A DNA stretch of 15,396 bases from Chitinophagaceae bacterium. Its GTDB lineage: Bacteria > Bacteroidota > Bacteroidia > Chitinophagales > Chitinophagaceae. A model generated the notes under the pieces. It was not told the DNA's origin. It worked only from the letters and a program-made list of their open reading frames with translations, and made no database searches. The position numbers and the translations under genes were made by a program. Location: the NCBI GenBank assembly GCA_026785745.1, contig JAJAZO010000008.1, positions 1-15,396 on the forward strand, read 5' to 3'. The first letter of the stretch is position 1. Every line of letters starts with the position of its first letter. Below, piece by piece: positions 7,504 to 14,638 of this stretch.

Positions 7504-7540
7504 TCCGCCGTCGTCTCGTTTGAAACGAGGCGATGGCGGA
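7504..7540. repeat. Long near-perfect hairpin between rbfA and the exporter gene
   Basis: Eighteen bases (7504-7521, starting TCCGCCGTCG) are complementary to 7523-7540 (ending GATGGCGGA), with two G-U wobbles when read as plus-strand RNA and two A-C mismatches as minus-strand RNA. No T run follows on either strand, so it is not a standard terminator. Its compact imperfect palindrome in an intergenic space is what REP-like or MITE-like elements look like, but only one copy is in the window. Confidence 0.6.
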
Positions 7541-7587
7541 CACTGTAAAATTAGTTACTTTGCTGCTTTGCAGCAGAAGCATTTTCA

Positions 7588-7998
7588 ATGAAGCAGTACT
7601 CCAGGATTTTTGACTACCTCAGGGCTTATAAAGGGAAGATTTTTATATACTTCCTGTTTACTTTATTAAGTATCCTTTTTTCGATTGTATCCATTGGCAT
7701 GCTGATGCCCTTTTTGCAACTTATTTTTCTGGGGGGCAAAACCGGCATCACTACTTCCAGTAGTAATGCCTTTATTCAATACGTTAATGACTTTTTGAAT
7801 AATTCTGTTCAAACAAAAGGTAAAGCAACCACCTTGGGCATTATCTGCCTGCTGATGGTCAGTTTTATCATCTTAAAAAATATTTTTCTTTACCTCTCCT
7901 ATTATATTCTTAACCCTCTTAAAAACAGGATAGTTAACCAGCTCCGGGAGGATTTATACGACAAAGTGCTGCGACTGCCTTTTGGTTTTTTTAATTAG
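7588..7998 (+). pseudogene. MsbA-like ABC exporter, N-terminal part up to an in-frame TAG
   Basis: The first 136 residues of a type IV ABC exporter (lipid flippase or multidrug type). They include an N-terminal elbow helix RIFDYLRAYKGKIFIYF, TM1 (about 19-48), a short external loop, TM2 (about 85-115), and the cytosolic extension KNRIVNQLREDLYDKVLRLPFGFFN. Homologues continue without break as FFNE-K-KGDLMSRMTNDV; here the codon after Asn136 is TAG (7996-7998), and the same frame carries on with KIKGDLMSRM directly after it. A single base change from GAG, CAG or AAG would explain it. TAG also ends frr, so recoding is unlikely. By itself this product would be two membrane helices without an ATPase and not a working transporter. 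Confidence 0.85.
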
Positions 7999-8016
7999 AA
8001 AATAAAAGGCGACCTG

Positions 8017-9393
8017 ATGAGCCGCATGACCAATGATGTAGGCGAAGTGGAAAGTTCAGTGGTTGGAACATTAGAAGGCTGGATAAGAGACCCTTTAACA
8101 ATCATTGTTACCCTTACTGTATTATTTTTTATCAGTACACAACTCACCTTATTTATACTAATACTGATACCGGTGCTTGGATTAGTTATAGGCCGCATTA
8201 CCCGGTCATTAAAAAAACATTCGCAGGAAGTTGCCCACAAATACGGCGAAACACTTTCTACTATTGACGAAACACTAAGCGGTCTGCGGGTAATAAAAGC
8301 ATTCAACATTGAAAAACTTTTGCGCAGTAAATTTTTCAAAACCAATCAGGAATTACTTGCAGCAAAAAATAATATTTCCTACCGCAGAGATCTTGCGTCA
8401 CCTCTTTCAGAAGTGCTGGGAGTAATTCTATTTACTGCTGTATTATATTATGGCGGAAGATTAGTATTGCAGAACCAATTGCTCGAAGCATCCGCTTTCC
8501 TCGGTTTCCTCGGCATTTTTTATAATATTATCAACCCGGCAAAATCTCTGTCCACTTCTTTCAGCAATATGCGGAAAGGTGCTGCGGCTATTAACCGGAT
8601 AGAAGAAATATTAAAAACACCGATTACGGTGGATGACAACCCCAACGGAAAACAACTGCATGATTTTACGGCTACAATAGAATTTCGTAATGTGAGATTT
8701 GCGTATGATGATGCAGTGATTCTCGATAATATTAATTTTTCAGTTGCCAAAGGAAAAACAATTGCCCTTGTTGGTTCATCCGGGGCTGGCAAATCTACAT
8801 TGGCTGACCTAATACCAAGATTTCATGATGTAACAGGTGGTGAAGTATTAATTGACGGAGTAAACATTAAAGATTATTCCTTGCATTCTGTTCGCAGCCT
8901 GATGAGTATTGTGACACAGGAACCAATACTGTTTAATGATACCATTGCCAATAATATTGCATTAGGTTTTCAAGGTGCCACCGATGAGCAAATAATTGAA
9001 GCAGCAAAAATTGCCAATGCCCATGATTTTATTATTAAAAAAGATGGCGGATATAAAAGTAATATCGGTGACCGGGGCAGCAAACTCAGTGGTGGCGAAA
9101 GACAACGATTAACTATTGCAAGGGCGGTACTGAAAAATCCACCGATACTTATTTTAGATGAAGCCACCTCTTCTCTTGATACCGAAAGTGAACGATTGGT
9201 ACAAGATGCTATCAATAATATGATGCAGAACAGAACCAGTATTGTTATTGCGCATCGCCTCTCCACCATACGTCATGCCGATGAAATAATCGTACTGCAA
9301 AAAGGAAAGATTGTTGAAAGGGGAAATCATGATGAATTATTAGCTCAGAATGGTTTTTACAGAAAACTGGTGGAGATGCAGGAGGTGAGGTAA
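8017..9393 (+). CDS. MsbA-like ABC exporter, remainder of the frame after the TAG (TM3-6 and ATPase)
   Basis: This part is in the same frame as the upstream fragment; together they make 601 codons, the normal MsbA length. It holds TM3/TM4 (about 25-60), TM5/TM6 (about 130-178) and a full nucleotide-binding domain: Walker A GSSGAGKST (253-261), Q-loop TQEPILFNDTI (Gln301), signature LSGGERQRL (358-366), Walker B ILILDEATSSLD (377-388) and H-loop IAHRLSTI (His413). The ATPase is intact and shows no decay. The first in-frame ATG after the TAG is at 8017, with AAAAGG seven bases before it, so restart is conceivable; but a protein lacking TM1-2 would not be expected to transport. Whether the TAG is a true mutation, a suppressed codon or a sequence error cannot be decided here. 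MsbA itself flips lipid A precursors; the substrate is inferred from family. Confidence 0.85.
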   Translation: MSRMTNDVGEVESSVVGTLEGWIRDPLTIIVTLTVLFFISTQLTLFILILIPVLGLVIGRITRSLKKHSQEVAHKYGETLSTIDETLSGLRVIKAFNIEKLLRSKFFKTNQELLAAKNNISYRRDLASPLSEVLGVILFTAVLYYGGRLVLQNQLLEASAFLGFLGIFYNIINPAKSLSTSFSNMRKGAAAINRIEEILKTPITVDDNPNGKQLHDFTATIEFRNVRFAYDDAVILDNINFSVAKGKTIALVGSSGAGKSTLADLIPRFHDVTGGEVLIDGVNIKDYSLHSVRSLMSIVTQEPILFNDTIANNIALGFQGATDEQIIEAAKIANAHDFIIKKDGGYKSNIGDRGSKLSGGERQRLTIARAVLKNPPILILDEATSSLDTESERLVQDAINNMMQNRTSIVIAHRLSTIRHADEIIVLQKGKIVERGNHDELLAQNGFYRKLVEMQEVR

Positions 9394-9464
9394 GCCATTT
9401 TGTGATACTTTTCTTTTAAACAACTATTGTAAAATTTTCGGATTTTATATTTTATCCTGAAGGA

Positions 9465-10910
9465 TCACAGCTTCATCAATAGCGGAAGCAGGAACCAGCA
9501 GAATAAAGTAATGAGAATAACAGCTACTATATTCATTACAAACCCCGCCTTTGTCATTTGTCGTAATTTGATATGACCGCTGGCAAACACTATGGCATTG
9601 GGCGGTGTTCCCATCGGCATCATACCTGCACAGCTGGCAGCCAATGTCATCGGTATACCAAGCAAGAGTGGGTTCATTCCTATTGCATCTGCCAAAGATG
9701 AAACCACCGGAGCAAACACAATTACCTGCGCCACATTACTCATTACCTCGCTGATGAAAAGCGAAACAGTAACAATTACAAATACAAGTAAGAAACCATT
9801 TCCTGAAAACTGTGCAAGCCATCCACCCAATTGCTGCATTAATCCTGCTTTTTCCAATGCACCTGCCAGGCAAATACCTCCTCCAAATAGTAACAAAATA
9901 CCCCAGGCCATTTTACTGGTATCGCCCCATTCCAATAAAGCGTCATTGTTTTCATCCTTACTTCCCGATGGGCAAATAAACAATGCTACGGCACACATTA
10001 CAGCAATAATAGTATCATCAAGTTTAAATAAATTCTGCGCATCATTGATAATACCTCTCGTTATCCATAATAAAGCTGTGGCGATAAAAATTACCATTAC
10101 CCTTTTTTCAGCAACAGATAAAGAGCCTAACTGTTGAATCTCATTTCGTATCAGCTGCTTTGTACCATCATCAGATTTTATCCGGTTAGGAAAAAGCCAT
10201 TTTACCATTACCAAATATAAAGCCGCTAACAGCAAAATAGCCAGCGGTGTACAGATAAGCATCCAGTTTACAAAGTCCACATCATAATTATATTTTTTCT
10301 GGATATAGCCAACATAAGCCACATTGGGTGGTGTGCCGATAATAGTAGCAATGCCACCGATGTTGGAAGCATAAGCGACAGCCAGCATAATAGTGAGTGA
10401 AAAGTTTTTGATATTTCCCTCGCCCCTGTTGTTTTCTTTCATCACATGTATTACCGATAGAGCAATAGGAAACATCATCATGGTAGTGGCGGTATTGCTA
10501 AGCCACATACTTAACAATCCTGATGCCAGAATAAAACCGAGCACTATTCTGTCGCCGCTTGTTCCGGTAATCCTAACGATATTCAGGGCAATACGTTTGT
10601 GCAAATTCCATTTTTCTATTGCGAGCCCCAGCATAAAACCACCCATGAATAAAAAAATGATGGGATTGGCATATGGAGCCGCCGTTTCTTCTAATTTGGA
10701 AATCTTGAGTAATGGGAAAAGAATCAATGGCAACAATGCCACCACTGGCATCGGCAATGCTTCTGTAACCCACCAGGTAATCATCAATCCTGCGATGGCC
10801 AATACTTTAGCAGCGGCTGGTGACACTCCGAATGGATTAACAAAATACAAAAGCAGCGAAACAGCTATTCCCGCCAGCAGCGAAATGAATTTAAGTTGTT
10901 GTTTTGTCAA
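9465..10910 (-). CDS. DASS/SLC13-family anion:sodium symporter
   Basis: A 481-residue inner-membrane carrier of the divalent anion:Na+ symporter family (dicarboxylates, citrate or sulfate). The two inverted halves each show the substrate and sodium site elements: SNTATTMMMFP (138-148) with ASNIGGIATIIGTPPN (181-196) in the first, and SNVAQVIVFAP (391-401) with ASCAGMMPMGTPPNAIVFASG (425-445, broken by position) in the second. The second SNT has become SNV, a change within the sodium/substrate motif that might alter selectivity. GTPPN with nearby Pro in both halves favours a dicarboxylate-type carrier over sulfate, but this is inference. The best start is a TTG at 10910 directly before TM1; the next Met comes only at residue 43. 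It begins 28 nt after the glycosylase gene and is probably in the same transcript. Confidence 0.9.
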   Translation of the reverse strand: MTKQQLKFISLLAGIAVSLLLYFVNPFGVSPAAAKVLAIAGLMITWWVTEALPMPVVALLPLILFPLLKISKLEETAAPYANPIIFLFMGGFMLGLAIEKWNLHKRIALNIVRITGTSGDRIVLGFILASGLLSMWLSNTATTMMMFPIALSVIHVMKENNRGEGNIKNFSLTIMLAVAYASNIGGIATIIGTPPNVAYVGYIQKKYNYDVDFVNWMLICTPLAILLLAALYLVMVKWLFPNRIKSDDGTKQLIRNEIQQLGSLSVAEKRVMVIFIATALLWITRGIINDAQNLFKLDDTIIAVMCAVALFICPSGSKDENNDALLEWGDTSKMAWGILLLFGGGICLAGALEKAGLMQQLGGWLAQFSGNGFLLVFVIVTVSLFISEVMSNVAQVIVFAPVVSSLADAIGMNPLLLGIPMTLAASCAGMMPMGTPPNAIVFASGHIKLRQMTKAGFVMNIVAVILITLFCWFLLPLLMKL

Positions 10911-10938
10911 GCAGTCAGATTTGACCTGAAAATACGAC

Positions 10939-11559
10939 CTATTTTGGTTTCCCGCTTACAAAAGGATTTCCTTTTACATAAAACCGGTAAGGCAGTAAAG
11001 CATCATTGCCTGCATAATCAACTCCTATCCGGGGTGAAACGGCTATCTGCTTTTTAGGGAAAACAAATCCATCGTCGGCAATAAACAGTTCTTTACTTCC
11101 CAATGAAGTACCACTATGGAAAGTAAAGATGCCTAATGCTTTTGATAAATTGCCGGGGCCTCTTGTCAATGTATTATCCAACCGATAGCTATCGGGTTTT
11201 GTTTTACCAACCCGTTGAAGCATTTCATCAATCCCTAATACCGGCTCCAAAGCCCGGATAAGAATAGCATGAGGCGTTTCTTTATTATTAGTAATTACAT
11301 TAAACAAATGATGAATGCCGTAACATAAATAAACATAGGCCACTCCCCCATTGGCATACATAATTTCATTGCGATTCGTTCTTCTGCCTCCAAAAGCATG
11401 AGAGGCTTTATCAATAATACCATTGTAGGCTTCCACTTCTACAATGCGGCCGGATGTAATAATTCCATTAAAACGGCTTACCAAAACTTTCCCCAATAGC
11501 TCTTTTGCCACCTGACATACATTATTCCTTTTGTAAAAACTACCTGGTAACTTCTGCAT
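10939..11559 (-). CDS. 3-methyladenine DNA glycosylase (AAG/MPG family)
   Basis: This enzyme flips out and removes alkylated purines (3-methyladenine, hypoxanthine and others) in base excision repair. The 206 residues are the usual bacterial length. Counterparts of human AAG active-site residues are visible: RIVEVEAYNG with the catalytic Glu43 and Tyr45 (human Glu125, Tyr127), SHAFGGRRTNRNEIMY with His54 (human His136), and YVYLCYGIHHLFNV with Tyr80 (human Tyr159). LTRGPGNLSKALGI follows, then the C-terminal PRIGVDYAG. It starts with ATG about 100 nt from the divergent EI24-like gene. The symporter follows directly on the same strand; no functional link is known to me. Secure call. Confidence 0.95.
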   Translation of the reverse strand: MQKLPGSFYKRNNVCQVAKELLGKVLVSRFNGIITSGRIVEVEAYNGIIDKASHAFGGRRTNRNEIMYANGGVAYVYLCYGIHHLFNVITNNKETPHAILIRALEPVLGIDEMLQRVGKTKPDSYRLDNTLTRGPGNLSKALGIFTFHSGTSLGSKELFIADDGFVFPKKQIAVSPRIGVDYAGNDALLPYRFYVKGNPFVSGKPK

Positions 11560-11660
11560 ATAAAAAGTACTTATGAATTATGTAACTGTAAAAACTATTA
11601 TCTGTCATCTATTCTCTATCGTCTGCCCCTTTCGCTATATTTACCCCTCAAATTAAGGCT

Positions 11661-12407
11661 TTGCTCAAAGAAATTGTCATAGCTGTCCAGTCATGGGGAG
11701 AAGCACATCGCTTTATTCAACAACACCGTTTGTTCAAATGGATAATTATTCCCGGCATTATCTATACCATGCTGTTTATTCTTGGCATGATGGTTTTCTG
11801 GCAATCATCAGATGGGGTGGTTTCCTGGATAAGCCGGCAGTTAAGCATTGAAACATGGCTACAGAAAGAAAGAAGTGAATGGCTGAGTTTTTTATTTGTG
11901 ATGACAGGTATGATGCTGCGGCTGGTATTGGTGTTATTTTATTTTTCGCTATTTAAATATCTTATACTTATCATCGGCTCTCCGGTGTTTGCCTACCTGA
12001 GTGAAAAAACAGAGGCCATCATTGAAGGGAAAGAACATTTGTTTAACTGGCCTGATCTTAAAAAAGATTGTATCCGTAACATCAAACTGTCGCTGCGAAA
12101 TGCCGGCTGGCAATCTGTTTATCTTTTTTCATTGATACTTTTATCACTTATACCGGTAGTCGGCTGGATTACTCCCATTATCGCCCTGCTGATGGAATGT
12201 TATTATTTCGGCTTCTCGATGCTTGACTACAGTTTTGCTAGAATAAATTTTACCCCTGCCCAAAGTGTCGCCTTTACCGGGAGGCACAAAGGCCTGGCTA
12301 TCGGCAACGGGTTATTGTTTTATATGATGCATATTGCTATTGTACTGGCTCCTGCCTACGCAGTGATTGCCGCCACACTTAGTGTACATAAAGTAAAAAA
12401 CAGTTAA
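11661..12407 (+). CDS. EI24/CysZ-like integral membrane protein
   Basis: A 248-residue membrane protein resembling the EI24 domain family, which includes the sulfate permease CysZ and many Bacteroidota proteins of unknown role. Visible parts: an amphipathic N-terminus EIVIAVQSWGEAHRFI, a first membrane segment (about 27-47), a long pair around 76-112 (WLSFLFVMTGMMLRL and LFKYLILIIGSPVFAYLSEK), then SVYLFSLILLSLIPVVGWI with the conserved PVVGW turn, and a last segment near 218-243. GSPVFAYLSEKTE and VGWITPIIALLMECYYFGFSMLDY are the most family-like parts. The start is taken as the TTG at 11661; ATT at 11652 would add three residues. It sits 5 nt before the methyltransferase, so the two are almost surely co-transcribed. 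Function is not established. Confidence 0.75.
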   Translation: MLKEIVIAVQSWGEAHRFIQQHRLFKWIIIPGIIYTMLFILGMMVFWQSSDGVVSWISRQLSIETWLQKERSEWLSFLFVMTGMMLRLVLVLFYFSLFKYLILIIGSPVFAYLSEKTEAIIEGKEHLFNWPDLKKDCIRNIKLSLRNAGWQSVYLFSLILLSLIPVVGWITPIIALLMECYYFGFSMLDYSFARINFTPAQSVAFTGRHKGLAIGNGLLFYMMHIAIVLAPAYAVIAATLSVHKVKNS

Positions 12408-12412
12408 CTATA

Positions 12413-13120
12413 ATGGCAACTGTTTATCTTATACCATCTCTATTGGCCGAAGAAGGTTTAGATGCCATTCCATCCTACGTTATTGATGCGATAAAAAACT
12501 GCCAGGTATTTTTTGCAGAAAATGAAAGAACTACCCGTCGCTATTTCAAACAGGTCTGGAGGGCCTGCCTGCCGGGGCAGGAAATTGTAATTGATAATTA
12601 TGAATGGCATGTCATATCCGATAATTCTTCTGAAATATTCAAACAAAAAATAAAAGAAGAAAAAAATATTGGCATCATCAGCGAAGCCGGCTGCCCCGGT
12701 GTGGCCGACCCCGGACAAACATTAATTGCTATAGCCCAGGAAATGAATGTGGAAGTAAAACCATTGGTCGGGCCTAACTCTATTCTACTTGCATTGATGG
12801 CCAGCGGTATGAATGGCCAGCAGTTTCAATTTATTGGTTATTTACCAATAGACAATCCCCAACGAATAAAAACCATTAAAGACCTGGAAGCAGAATCAAT
12901 AAAGAAAAAATGCACTCAGATCTTTATCGAAACACCGTACAGAAATAATCAGCTTATAGAAGCATTACTAAAGAATTGCAACTATTCAACAAAACTCTGT
13001 ATAGCCGTCGACATTACTGGTAAAGATGAATGGATAAAAACAAAACCCATTGCAGAGTGGCAAAAACAAAAACCAGACATTCATAAACGACCGGCTATCT
13101 TCTTATTACTTGCAGGATAA
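12413..13120 (+). CDS. RsmI-like SAM-dependent methyltransferase (tetrapyrrole methylase fold)
   Basis: RsmI methylates the 2'-O of C1402 in 16S rRNA. This 235-residue protein has the same fold but diverges in key places. AENERTTRRYFKQ (35-47) matches the RsmI AEDTRHTRKLL segment; IGIISEAGCPGVADPG (86-101) matches LVSDAGTPLISDPG; PLVGPNSILLALMASG (117-132) is the SAM-binding PGPSA-type region; FIETPYRNNQLIEAL (171-185) matches the FYESPHRL segment. The N-terminal TPIGNLGD loop is replaced by IPSLLAEEGLDA. Bacteroidota often carry this shorter paralogue besides a true RsmI, so I do not assign rsmI. Its target may be rRNA or something else. The gene is translationally close to the EI24-like gene and ends 6 nt from a convergent gene. 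Confidence 0.82.
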   Translation: MATVYLIPSLLAEEGLDAIPSYVIDAIKNCQVFFAENERTTRRYFKQVWRACLPGQEIVIDNYEWHVISDNSSEIFKQKIKEEKNIGIISEAGCPGVADPGQTLIAIAQEMNVEVKPLVGPNSILLALMASGMNGQQFQFIGYLPIDNPQRIKTIKDLEAESIKKKCTQIFIETPYRNNQLIEALLKNCNYSTKLCIAVDITGKDEWIKTKPIAEWQKQKPDIHKRPAIFLLLAG

Positions 13121-13126
13121 TTTCTG

Positions 13127-13567
13127 TTACTCCTTCATTGAAATAATACTGTCCACTATGTATTTGGTGTTTCCCCTCCATGGAATCGCCCCGTGATATT
13201 CCCGATAGTGGAGATCAAATTTTTTCCCGCTGTTCGCAGATAATATGTCGTAAATTTTTTTGCTTTTGACAGAGAATTCAAACTCGTAAGACTGAATGGT
13301 ACCTGCCGTCTTGCTGCGGTATCCTTCCTGTATCAGTTTTCCTTCATAGGTTTTAAAAATATTTCCTTTTTTAACTGCATAGTTCAACTGGCCGCTTTTT
13401 ACCCCGTCGCCAAAAACAAAAAAGAATCTGAAATAGATGAGTGCAATTAAACCCAGCAACAGCAATACCATTAATATCCTGGCAAATTTTTTGAGCCTGG
13501 ATACTTTCTTTTTCCGGGGTTGTTGTTCTAACGGCTGTTCGGATAGTGGCAGATTTTCAGTTTCCAT
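13127..13567 (-). CDS. Conserved single-pass membrane protein of unknown function
   Basis: A 146-residue protein I cannot assign a role. It has a proline- and basic-rich cytosolic N-terminus (about 1-28, with KKKVSRLKKFARI), one membrane helix (about 30-52, LMVLLLLGLIALIYFRFFFVF) and an extracytoplasmic domain of about 95 residues that begins GDGVKSGQLNYAVKKGNIFKTYEGKL and ends EYHGAIPWRGNTKYIVDSI (given in parts). The phrases GxxxGxLNY, KGxIFKTYEG and PWRG resemble a small-protein family I recall from many Bacteroidota genomes, sometimes labelled 6-phosphogluconate dehydrogenase without basis; the sequence shows no nucleotide-binding motif. It is divergent from the arginine operon leader and convergent with the methyltransferase gene. 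Confidence 0.8.
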   Translation of the reverse strand: METENLPLSEQPLEQQPRKKKVSRLKKFARILMVLLLLGLIALIYFRFFFVFGDGVKSGQLNYAVKKGNIFKTYEGKLIQEGYRSKTAGTIQSYEFEFSVKSKKIYDILSANSGKKFDLHYREYHGAIPWRGNTKYIVDSIISMKE

Positions 13568-13617
13568 ACAAGATATTTTATAACAAAAATTTTATGAAAA
13601 AAAACGAATTATTATTA

Positions 13618-13625
13618 TACATTTG
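13618..13625 (+). promoter_or_regulatory. Candidate -7 promoter element of the arginine operon
   Basis: TACATTTG matches TAnnTTTG exactly. No TTG stands 19 nt upstream. Transcription from about 13632 would give a leader of about 235 nt before the acyltransferase gene, and the start site would overlap the inverted repeat at 13633-13651. Confidence 0.4.
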
Positions 13626-13632
13626 TTCTCAA

Positions 13633-13651
13633 TTTACAACTTGTTTGTAAA
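13633..13651. promoter_or_regulatory. Inverted repeat, candidate operator of the arginine operon
   Basis: TTTACAA-CTTGT-TTGTAAA is a perfect 7-bp inverted repeat with a 5-bp spacer. It lies immediately after the candidate -7 element, where a repressor would block initiation. It does not match the ArgR box pattern I know (TGAAT...ATTCA), so the cognate regulator is unknown. Confidence 0.35.
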
Positions 13652-13867
13652 CATGACGAACATTCTGACACATACTAAACAACTGGCCTTTCATGCGCCA
13701 ATCACCAGCGGAGTTTATTCCGTAGGGTTTGATGTATTTACTTTCTCCCGCCCCCGACGTAATCCTGTATGCTGACAGGACGAACCCTTCACCATGGTCC
13801 CTGTCAGTGAAATTATCCCCGCAAATAGTTTTTTGGATTGGTAACCCTTTATTACAATTTATTAAAA
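13652..13867 (+). other. Long non-coding leader of the arginine operon with alternative hairpins
   Basis: The stretch before the acyltransferase gene has no supported gene. Two hairpins compete for the same bases: TCCTGT (13763-13768) with ACAGGA (13775-13780), and CTGACAGG (13772-13779) with CCTGTCAG (13800-13807). A T6 run lies at 13829-13834 but is not attached directly to either stem. Such mutually exclusive stems are what leader-based control (riboswitch or attenuation) looks like, but no known riboswitch class is recognised. Confidence 0.35.
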
Positions 13868-14578
13868 GTGGACAATCAAAATATAATTATCAGGGTAGCA
13901 ACCGCAGCTGATAAAATTTATTCAAAAACCATTACCGATGAAATGGAAGCCTCTGCATTTGCAAGAGGTACCGGCATAGCCAAACGCAGCCCTGAATACA
14001 TAGAACAGAAGATTGAGGAAGGCAAAGCAGTAATTGCCATCACTGACCAGAATGAATGGGTTGGGTTTTGCTATATCGAAACATGGAGCCATGGTGAATA
14101 TGTAGCCAATAGCGGATTAATAGTGGCCCCCGCCTACAGAAAAAGTGGTGTAGCAAAAACCATTAAGAAAAAAATATTCAACCTCTCCCGGCAATTGTAT
14201 CCGGAGTCTAAAATATTTGGATTAACGACCGGGCTGGCAGTAATGAAAATTAACTCTGACCTCGGTTATGAGCCTGTTACTTATTCGGAGTTAACACAAG
14301 ACGAATCTTTCTGGGCTGGTTGCAAAAGCTGTGTAAACTATGATATACTGATGAGTAAAGAAAGAAAGAACTGTATGTGTACAGCTATGCTTTACGATCC
14401 GAAAGACCACTATGAACCCGAAGAAACCAAAGAGTTTTTTAAAGAAAATGTATCTGGCTTTGAAAGGTTATTGCGTTTTAAACAATGGAAGTTGTTGAAA
14501 CCTTTTATGAAGAAGGATAAAGACAACAACGGTGGTGCCAGCAAGCCCAAATCATTATTACATCACTTGTTTCATTAA
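13868..14578 (+). CDS. GNAT acyltransferase heading the arginine operon (probable N-acylglutamate synthase)
   Basis: A GNAT-fold acyltransferase of 236 residues. The acyl-CoA-binding motif A is VAPAYRKSGVAKTIKK (86-101, RKSGVA replacing the common QxxGxG). Before it lie IIIRVATAADKIY and GFCYIETWSHGEYVANSGL; after it LTTGLAVMKINSDLGYEPV is typical of GNAT motif B. A distinctive insertion follows: four cysteines at 152, 155, 169 and 171 (C-x2-C-x13-C-x-C). The gene lies 60 nt before argG, the position in which Bacteroidota arginine operons carry a GNAT enzyme thought to acylate glutamate; in this phylum the pathway can run through N-succinyl instead of N-acetyl intermediates. The start is taken as GTG 13868, since the extra residues to the TTG at 13838 look non-conserved. 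The specific reaction is inferred from context. Confidence 0.8.
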   Translation: MDNQNIIIRVATAADKIYSKTITDEMEASAFARGTGIAKRSPEYIEQKIEEGKAVIAITDQNEWVGFCYIETWSHGEYVANSGLIVAPAYRKSGVAKTIKKKIFNLSRQLYPESKIFGLTTGLAVMKINSDLGYEPVTYSELTQDESFWAGCKSCVNYDILMSKERKNCMCTAMLYDPKDHYEPEETKEFFKENVSGFERLLRFKQWKLLKPFMKKDKDNNGGASKPKSLLHHLFH

Positions 14579-14582
14579 TAAG

Positions 14583-14601
14583 CCCCTATCCCCTAAAGGG
14601 G
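14583..14601 (+). repeat. CCCTAAAGGGG repeat, second copy, between the acyltransferase and argG
   Basis: CCCCTATCCCCTAAAGGGG starts 4 nt after the acyltransferase stop codon. It matches 5768-5786 at 17 of 19 positions. CCCC and GGGG can form a short hairpin; AATAAAAAA follows, so it is not a classic plus-strand terminator, and it lies inside an apparent operon. Confidence 0.5.
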
Positions 14602-14638
14602 AATAAAAAATTCATTAAAGAATAAACCATACCATAAA

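Noticed and set aside
7484..7588. Upstream extension of rbfA by 35 codons
   Set aside because: It translates the intergenic hairpin and the divergent promoter; RbfA homologues start at the ATG at 7483.
7996..7998. TAG as a recoded sense codon (alternative genetic code or pyrrolysine)
   Set aside because: frr ends with TAG at 2874-2872 in the expected place, and only one such interruption is seen; no motif for recoding is recognised.
9454..9465. ATCCTGAAGGAT palindrome between the convergent exporter and symporter genes
   Set aside because: A 5-bp stem with a two-base loop is too weak for a terminator on its own, although the following minus-strand sequence is AT-rich.
9592..10929. Long plus-strand open frames antisense to the symporter gene, and similar frames opposite frr, ppk2 and the exporter
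   Set aside because: They are shadows of well-supported genes on the other strand and show no family features.
13729..13911. Open frame of 60 codons in the arginine leader
   Set aside because: It has no recognisable family, overlaps the acyltransferase start and runs through the hairpins; the sequence looks like non-coding leader.
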